Shown here in pieces: positions 57,251-64,000 of a DNA stretch of 64,000 nucleotides. The stretch's first letter is position 1. The number at the start of each line of letters is the position of its first letter. Source of the DNA: Orientallactaga sibirica (taxonomy: Eukaryota; Chordata; Mammalia; Rodentia; Dipodidae); the NCBI GenBank assembly GCA_036365145.1, contig JAEOAD010002183.1, positions 1,054,001-1,118,000 of the forward strand, in the 5' to 3' direction. Under the pieces are notes generated by a model, which ran no database searches, was not told the DNA's origin, and saw only the letters and a program-made list of their open reading frames with translations. Both the position numbers and the translations under genes were made by a program.

Positions 57251-57856
57251 CTGTAACCATAACCAGACAAGGACACAGCAAAATGGGAAAACTACAGACC
57301 ACTTTCTCTAATGAACAAACTTGAAAATCAAATGTAAGAACACATTCAGAAGATCATACCTATAAAATGACCAAGTTGGTTTCATCTTAAGATCCAAGTT
57401 GGTTAAATATATTTGAATCAATAAATGTAATACATTACATAAGCAGAAATAAGAACAGAAATCACCTAACAATTTTGATATATGCAGAAAAGCTTCTTGA
57501 CAAAGTTCAACATGTCTTTATGATAAAGTAGTGAAGAAATGAAGAATAGAAAAAGCATACTTAAGTATAACAAAGGCTGTACAAAACAAACACATAGCAA
57601 ACATTGCTCTAGCTGGAACAGTAAACATCATCTCTAAAGTCTGGAATGAAACAAGGGTTCTCACTCTCTCTACCATTCGCTTTAAGTCTTAGCTAGACAA
57701 TATGACAAGAGAAATAAAGGGAATAGGAAAGGAATAATAAAGGGAATAGGAAGTCAAATTAACTGATTTTCAGGTCCTATATTTAAATTTGCATGATCCT
57801 ACATTTAAAAGATCCTATAGACTTTACCAGTAAACTCTCAGAACTTATAACTATTT
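57251..57856 (+). pseudogene. Old L1: RT core
   Basis: Decayed RT motifs in sense: CCAAGTTGGTTTCATC near 57371 (the DQVGFI motif), then GATATATGCAGAAAAGCTTC near 57477 (the DAEKAF motif), and AACAAGGGTTCTCACTCTC near 57650 (the GCPLSPL motif). The catalytic frame is broken. Confidence 0.75.
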
Positions 57857-58097
57857 AAATATTTTCAGGGCTGGAGAGATGGATTAGCTTTTAAGGTGCT
57901 TGTCCACGAAGTCTAAGAACCCAGATTATATTCCCAGTACCCACATAAGTCACATGTACAATTGGCACATGCATCTGGAGTTCATTCGCAGTGGCTAGAT
58001 GCCCTAGTTTACTCATTTCTCTACCTACCCCATTCTCTATTTTCTTTCTCTCTCTCTCTAATAAATAACTAAATACAATATTAAAAAATATTTTCAG
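57857..58097 (+). mobile_element. tRNA-derived SINE, second subfamily, with TSD
   Basis: The body at 57869-58085 has GGCTGGAGAGATGGATTAGC, CCCACATAAGTCACATG, GGAGTTCATTCGCAGTGGCT and an (ATAA)n tail. A 12-bp TSD, AAATATTTTCAG, lies at 57857-57868 and 58086-58097. Confidence 0.92.
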
Positions 58098-59365
58098 CAA
58101 AGATGTGAATATAAAATCAGCATACACATATTATCCTGTTTACATACCAAAAATGAACATGGGAGACAGAAATAAAGAAAATTATCTTATTCACAATATC
58201 TTTGAAAATAAAATAAAATACCTAAGAATAAATCTAACCAAAAAGCTGAAAGACCTCTACAATGAAAACTTGAAAGCACTGAAGACAGAAAGTCAAGAAG
58301 ACAGATGTGGAAAGATTTTCATGCTTCTGGATTGGCAGAATTAATATTATGAGAATATTACTAAAAAAGCAATCTATAGATTTAACATAATCCTCATCAG
58401 AATTCCCATGACAGTCTTTATTGATCTAGACAATAGCAATTTAAAAATTCATATGAAAATATAAAAGGTCCCAAATAGCTAAACTGATTCTTAGCATAAT
58501 GAAAAATGCTGGAGGTATCATAATACTTGATTTCAAACAAAACTTTAGAGACAAAGAAACAAAAACAGCATGGTTTTGGCATAAAAGCAGATCTGTAGAC
58601 CAAAAGAATGGAACACAGTACCCAAAAATAAGCCATCAGAGCAAAAGCTGTCAAAAACATATACATACATACATACATGCCAAAAATATACATATCTCAA
58701 ACTTCTTTACCAAATGGTCCTGGGAAAACTGCATTTCCACATGTAGAAGAACGAAATTAGATCCTCTCACCTTGCACAAAAATCAATTCAAAACAGAACA
58801 AAGACTTTAATGTAAGCTCCGAGACTTTGAAAATGATAGAGGAAAATACAGGGCAAAAAAGCATTTCAAGTTACAGGCAGAGGTAAGGCTTTTATGAACA
58901 GGGCTCCAGTGGCACAAGAACTTAGAAGAATTAGTACATGGGATTGTGTGAAATTCTGAAGCTTCTTTACAGCAAAGGACACAGTCACAATGTGAAAAGA
59001 CAGCCTACAGAGCAGGAGTAAGATCTGTCAGTTGGATTTCAAATAGGGAGTTAATATCTAGAATATATAACTACAAAAATTATACTACCAAAATAAAATG
59101 CCAATCAATAATTGGGCTAATGAGTTGAACATATAGTTATCAAAATAAGAAATACAACTAGTCAATAAATTTAAAGTATTCACCATTCCTAGCCATGAAA
59201 GAAATGCATATTAAAACCAATTTGAGATCCTATATTTTTCAGCTGAATGATTAACATAAGGAAAACCTGATAATGAATGATGGTGAGGATGTGGGGAAAG
59301 AGGATACTTACACAGTACTAGTGTTGGTGCACAGTGCTGGTGCAACCACTGGAGTAGAGGAGGCT
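58098..59365 (+). pseudogene. Old L1: ORF2 C-terminal part
   Basis: An open frame at 58105-58344 reads YLRINLTKKLKDLYNENLKAL, the L1 ORF2 thumb motif. Another at 58499-58810 reads FKQNFRDKETKTAWFWHKSR, the usual KTAWYWYKNR motif. Near 59280 GGTGAGGATGTGGGGAAAGA marks the C-terminal end. This L1 spans about 54.3-59.4 kb, with three later insertions, and is the longest L1 body here. Confidence 0.85.
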
Positions 59366-59521
59366 TTAAGGAAGGAGGGTGAAAAGGAGAAAAAAGAGGA
59401 TAATCATTACTTTCTCTAAGTTAAGTCTGTGCCTTTCTTACAAATATAGTTACACCAATTCAGTGGATTTTAGGTTAGTTTAATATTTATGAATATATTT
59501 CAAAAAAACCTTTGCCATTGC

Positions 59522-59625
59522 TCCTGTTTTCTTTCTGGGTATGAACAGTCACATGTAGCCCAAGCTGGCCTTAAACTCACCATGTAGTTAAAGATGACCC
59601 TGAACTCCTGATCCTCCTGCTTCAC
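59522..59625 (-). mobile_element. B1-like fragment (antisense)
   Basis: CACATGTAGCCCAAGCTGGC, CTTAAACTCACCATGTAG and a repeated CCTGAACTCCTGATCCTCCT match B1 antisense order, with an internal duplication. Confidence 0.65.
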
Positions 59626-59754
59626 TTCGTAAATGTGTTTCTAGTTTCTTAATATTCAGCAAAGTTTAAGGGTAACTAAATATAACTGAGTATATCTTCA
59701 ATTTTCCATTTTGGGGGAAAGGAATTATTATGACATTGCCAAGAAAGGAAATTA

Positions 59755-60013
59755 AAAATAAGTGTAGGGCTGGAGAGATGGCTTAGTGGTTAAGGCACCT
59801 GCCTGCTAAGCCTAAGAACCTGGTTCCAATCTCCAGGTCCCATGTTTAGCCAGATGCAAAGTGATGCAAGGGTGCAATGCTGCACTTGGCCACAAGGGGA
59901 GGGGCACACATCTGGAATTCTTTCACAGCAGCTGAGAGGCTGCTGGCACACCCATTTTCTGTCTTCCTCTCCCTCTCCCTCTCTGTCTGTCTTTCTCTGT
60001 GTCTCTCTCCAAA

Positions 60014-60052
<39 letters not shown>

Positions 60053-60060
60053 ATGTAGAT
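59755..60060 (+). mobile_element. tRNA-derived SINE (jerboa type)
   Basis: The body begins at 59767 with GGGCTGGAGAGATGGCTTAG. It has GGTCCCATGTTTAGC, GGCCACAAGGGGAGGGGCAC, a CT-rich segment and an (AAAT)n tail to about 60054. An approximate TSD (TAAGTGTAG / TAAATGTAG) flanks it. Confidence 0.9.
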
Positions 60061-62810
60061 TGTATTATAAAAGATATAATTTATTTCATTTGGAGATATT
60101 CACTGCATGTTAGATATGCCATAGAAGAAATCAGAAAATTGGAAATCTCAGCTTAGAGTTTGACAAAGGGTTTATAGCTGAAAACAGACAGTTAAGATTA
60201 ATCCATCAGGTAGAAGTGAAAGTCAGAGATGGAATGAAAAGGACCTAATGAAAGACAAAAAGAAACAAAAGAAGAAACCCTGAAGTTTATCTCACATTGG
60301 TCTGAAATTTAAGGACCACTGACAAAATTACAGAGAGACAGAGACTGAGAAGTATGGATAAGGGCCAAGAGCTCCCCACTTGCCAAAGGCATAGCTCATT
60401 TGAAATAAGAACAGGAATCAGGTATGTGTGTATCATGATGTATAAATAGTTTAAAATTAAACAGCCATGATAGATTGTTGCAATCTGTAGGGAGAAGTCT
60501 TCTGGGCAAAGACCTTTTGGAAAGCAGTATCTGTGATGGGGAAGAACCAGAAAAATCAGATAGCAGACAGAGCAAACACGTGCCTTCATCTAGACTCATT
60601 ACAGACACTCACTGAGCAGGAAGCCTTCTGAAGCTGCCAATGTAGGAGGTGGAGGGGAAGGCAAAGAATAAGTGGGATGAAAATGAGTTAGCAAATGAAC
60701 AAAGCAGGAAGGATTCTATTCTTCTCAGTAAATTTGACAGAGTTTACATTTTAGGCAAGATGTCCTTAGGAAGATCACTGCACAACCTGCTCCTCTATTC
60801 CTCCAATTTCCAAAAATGGAAACAGAACATAGGATTTCTAGAAGAATATAGTCTCTGCTGTCTCATTCACAGCTCCCTGGGAACAGGTGATTTATCTGAT
60901 TAATTATTTTGTGAGAAGGAACAGAGCTTGTCAAGCTTGGCAGCTTCCTCCCCTAAATTCCTAGATGGCCTCTTCTCTTGTACTGTGAATAGGCTTTCAC
61001 AGTTAGAAGACTGGGGCTAAGCAGCTCTGCCAATGGCTAAGAATCATTTCTTCAAAGGAGGCTGTGGTACACATGTGAGTCATAGTCTCCAATTCATCCA
61101 TAGAGGTAATAAAACTTCCTGTGCACACGACATTTGTCTGACTCCAAAGTTTGTTTCTTAACTAGATCTGAACTCCAGGGAGAATCTGTGCTTAATCATT
61201 ATTGCTCAAAGCCTTAAAACTATTTTTCAAGGATATTGTTTCATAAAAGTTAAGAAATATAAGACACCCTTTTCTTTGAGATATGAAAATGTTACAGTGG
61301 ATAATCTCTCAACATTTGTTGGCTTTATGGGCATATGTATAGAAAAAGCCAGAGGTGCAAGTCATAAACAAAAGGAGAGATAATTCAGGGCAGGGAATGG
61401 GGATACTCTGGTACATAGAAAGCGCTCCTCAAAGAGCCCAGGCTTATCAAGAGCAAGCTCTAATGGGAAATGAAGCTTGCCATATGTGAATTAAAATGGA
61501 TGTATTCACATATACACAAATATACATACAGCAAACTCAAACAAAATAATCAGGCTCAAAAAATAACTTTCTCCACTTCCACCAGTATTTCTATGCTTAA
61601 CCCGTGCTCCCATTAGGTTATAAGATTGTGTATTGGCACTTCAATTTTTCTAGAGGAAAAAAAGTCCTAAAAATTCTTCAAACATGTGCTAAAACTTGTT
61701 TTTGGCTCATAGAATAAAGCAGAGATTTTATGAAGTAGAGTACAGACCTGCCTCTTGGTCCTTGGGAGTACTAAGGCCTTTCCAAATCCAGCATTCCATA
61801 TGCTAAGGGGTTTGGTTGAGGAGGCTCTGGGTACAAAGTAAGCACAAGCCTTTAAGGGAGCCATGACACTCGGATCAAGGACTAATGTATTCATCAGCAT
61901 TAGCACTGGGTACCTTGGGGACTAAAGTGGATAAAATAAGTTGGAGGGGCTGCTATAACAAACAGAAATCTCACTCAGCTTTGTGTTGAATTCTTCCACA
62001 GGAAGTCTATCTGCTCACCGCCTTCGAGATACACATGTTCTCTAGCAGGGGAGAAGTGAGATGTGCTCTGTGCAGGGCATCAGTTGCTATGTGTTCTGTT
62101 GTAGCAACCGTGATTCACCATGATTCACAAGGGCATAGCTGATCCACCACAGCTTGAAGCTATAATCCCTCTGGAATCTATCTCTGCCATTAGAGGGATA
62201 ATTATGTAGAGATCCCTAAGGCCAGTTCTTACAGTTTTCACATAAAAATCACCCCTTGCATAAGACATGAAATTTAAAATCATCTCTTCATAGATACCAC
62301 TGAGTCACTCTCTTACCTCTGGGACAAATATAAATTATGTATTCTTGATTCTCTTTAAATTTTTAGAGGCACACTGGGACAGAGAAGAATCTCATTGGTA
62401 CTAAAAAATAAAGCATTTCAGAAAGAAAATAATACTGTGTGTATGTGTGTGGATGACATTAAGTGCTACTGTTGTTCCAAACGCCCCTGCTTGGTCAAGG
62501 CAATAACATAAAACACAGAAAACTAATAACAAGCTCACATGCTAATGACTACTGGTGACAAGGAGTCATTGAATGTCACTGTTCCATGCCCTCCTGTTGT
62601 CCATTGTTCTTATGTCACTGACTTTCACAGGACTGATGTCACTCTACGAATTAGTATGCTTCTGAGTATCTTCAACCAAGAAAGTCACTGTATAAAATGC
62701 CAATATTAGAATCTTTTGTGCCTCAAACCATCCCACTTCTACTCTACATTTAGTACAAAGACAGATGTCAAGAAAAGGAGACAGACGAAGGATTTTATGA
62801 ATCCTCTAGT
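60061..62810. other. Single-copy-looking sequence, no gene seen
   Basis: 2.7 kb free of repeats I recognise. Frames at 60287-60608, 60649-60903 and 61667-61906 show no domain. Confidence 0.4.
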
Positions 62811-63660
62811 GTGATTTTTACCTCTAGATGCTTCAAACCTCACCATCATTCGTGTACTCATATTTCAGAACGGAGGGTTACCGTCAAAATTAGCATGAAC
62901 AAAAGGCAAAAGCTGTCTCTGCAAGAATAAAGAAATGTGTGCATCCTCATGCTCTGCAACCTCAATGATCCAGTACCTGTGTGGTGGTGATGAGCTATTC
63001 CACACAGTGCAGCATGACAGGTCTGTAAACCACACACACAGGGTTCCACATGTTTCCTTGCATGACCATAGTCAGTGTGAACAAAGCCATTTTCTCCAAA
63101 TATTATTCCAATAAAGAAACATTCTTCAAACATTCATGTTAATGGCACATTTTTTTCCTCAGATGTGTGATACCTTTAGGAAAAATAAAAGGAAAAGATC
63201 CAAAAACTCCTACCCTGCCAAAAACATTAATCCAATTGTTGACCTTTATAGCTGCTGGTGGAAGTCTGAGGAGTTCCCAGACTTACACGAGAACTGAGGC
63301 AAATCCACATATGGCTTCAACCCATATAGTATGAAGGTTCCTGAGTCAAATGCATTGTGCAATATTGATGTTTCAAGTTTAAAATCACAGGCATTTGAAA
63401 ATGACTATTCTTCCAAACAGGAAGGAAAATCACTGTTCTGATGCAAAAATGTGTGCCACTGTCACCAAAACATAAGCCAATTCTGTACAAAATGCCTTGA
63501 AGTCCTTGACCTAATGAGATTAGTGACAGGGATATGGATGGCTTGAACAGAAAATGAAACTCACCAAGAATTTTGTGTGTGAACTGCTGTATTTCTCCTG
63601 TCTTTTGACCTATTTTCCTCCTCAAAATTACAACATGGACTGCAAATCTTCAAGGCTAAT
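62811..63660 (-). other. Low-repeat block with two antisense open frames, unassigned
   Basis: Minus-strand frames of 91 codons (63133-62858, with a Cys/His-rich stretch CVCGLQTCHAALCG and IAHHHH) and 102 codons (63625-63317) lie close together. The sequence has a transcript-like texture, but I recognise no protein family. I see no clear pair of splice sites and no poly(A) tail. It could be UTR, an old processed pseudogene, or chance. Confidence 0.25.
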
Positions 63661-64000
63661 GCTTCACATGACAGAATAAGTGCTGCTTAAAATGTAATAA
63701 TGCATGTACCCATCTTATACGAAAAAACACAAGTCCACATGATGGACTTTTCAGGAAGGCAAGGGTCCTGGAAGGTTAGAAAAATGACAGAAAAGTAAAC
63801 CACCAAACTGCTTTCCCAATCCAATTAATGACAGTACAGCACTGTCAGTCAGCAGGGTCCACTAGTGGAAGGACACTTTCAGCCTGAGCGCTCAATGGCA
63901 TATGCTCACTCAACTAACTGATCTCCAATGTATGACACATTAATATACACTAAACTTAATGTTTTTTGGTTAAAACCAATGTTTAGAGGATAGTAATGAG
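63661..64000. other. Window end, no recognised feature
   Basis: Single-copy-looking sequence to the window edge. Confidence 0.4.

Overview
This is mammalian nuclear DNA from a rodent. It is AT-rich and full of interspersed repeats, with no bacterial-style gene packing and no host exon I can recognise. The B1-type (7SL-derived) SINEs, the tRNA-derived SINEs opening with GGCTGGAGAGATGGCTTAG, the many MaLR-type LTRs and the rodent L1 tails all say rodent. The B1 variant (GACTACATAGTGAATTCCAG... then CTAGAGTGAGACCCTACC) and the second SINE family look like those of jerboas (Dipodidae, e.g. Jaculus); that is recognition from memory, not a search.

Layout. 1-4.4 kb: tail of an L1, B1 copies, a tRNA-SINE with perfect target-site duplications (TSDs), and a 44-bp minisatellite. 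4.7-6.95 kb: L1 ORF2 pieces in alternating orientation. 6.95-8.15 kb: MaLR internal sequence plus LTR. 9.3-13.6 kb: an L1 3'UTR, a SINE and an LTR in otherwise single-copy sequence. 13.6-18.5 kb: a long antisense L1 with a younger L1 3'UTR nested in it. 18.5-19.8 kb: antisense MaLR. 19.8-23.3 kb: sense L1 with ORF1 end, ORF2 and 3'UTR. 24.7-26.4 kb: 5'-truncated L1 with an 18-bp TSD and a nested MaLR LTR. 28-34 kb: SINE cluster, microsatellites and a nested MaLR pair. 34-39.5 kb: mostly single-copy. 39.5-43.96 kb: an LTR-flanked endogenous retrovirus (ERV). 44-54 kb: mostly single-copy, with two old LTRs, two SINEs and an inverted L1 3'UTR. 54.3-59.4 kb: an old sense L1 broken up by SINEs and an LTR. 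59.5-64 kb: B1 and SINE copies, then single-copy sequence.

The most striking locus is the ERV at 39511-43958. It has two LTRs, a 6-bp TSD (CACAAA) and a polypurine tract. Its pol resembles betaretroviruses, with intact RNase H and integrase catalytic residues but a broken frame, and it keeps a short env transmembrane tail of the type with a GPC motif. Gag, protease, the RT catalytic core and most of env are gone. The space between the primer-binding region and RT holds pieces of cellular RNA, all in sense orientation: about 125 nt of 18S rRNA followed by 31 A, a displaced RNase H/integrase-like fragment, the 5' half of tRNA-Lys(CTT), and about 240 nt of a MaLR LTR. The 18S piece differs from the 18S I remember almost only by G-to-A and C-to-T changes. 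This looks like a provirus assembled by repeated template switching onto packaged host RNAs, then integrated as a unit. That history is inference; the pieces themselves can be read in the sequence.

No window-encoded protein appears functional. All coding remnants belong to mobile elements. Limits: repeat family names are by recognition only, and ends of old repeats are approximate to tens of bases.
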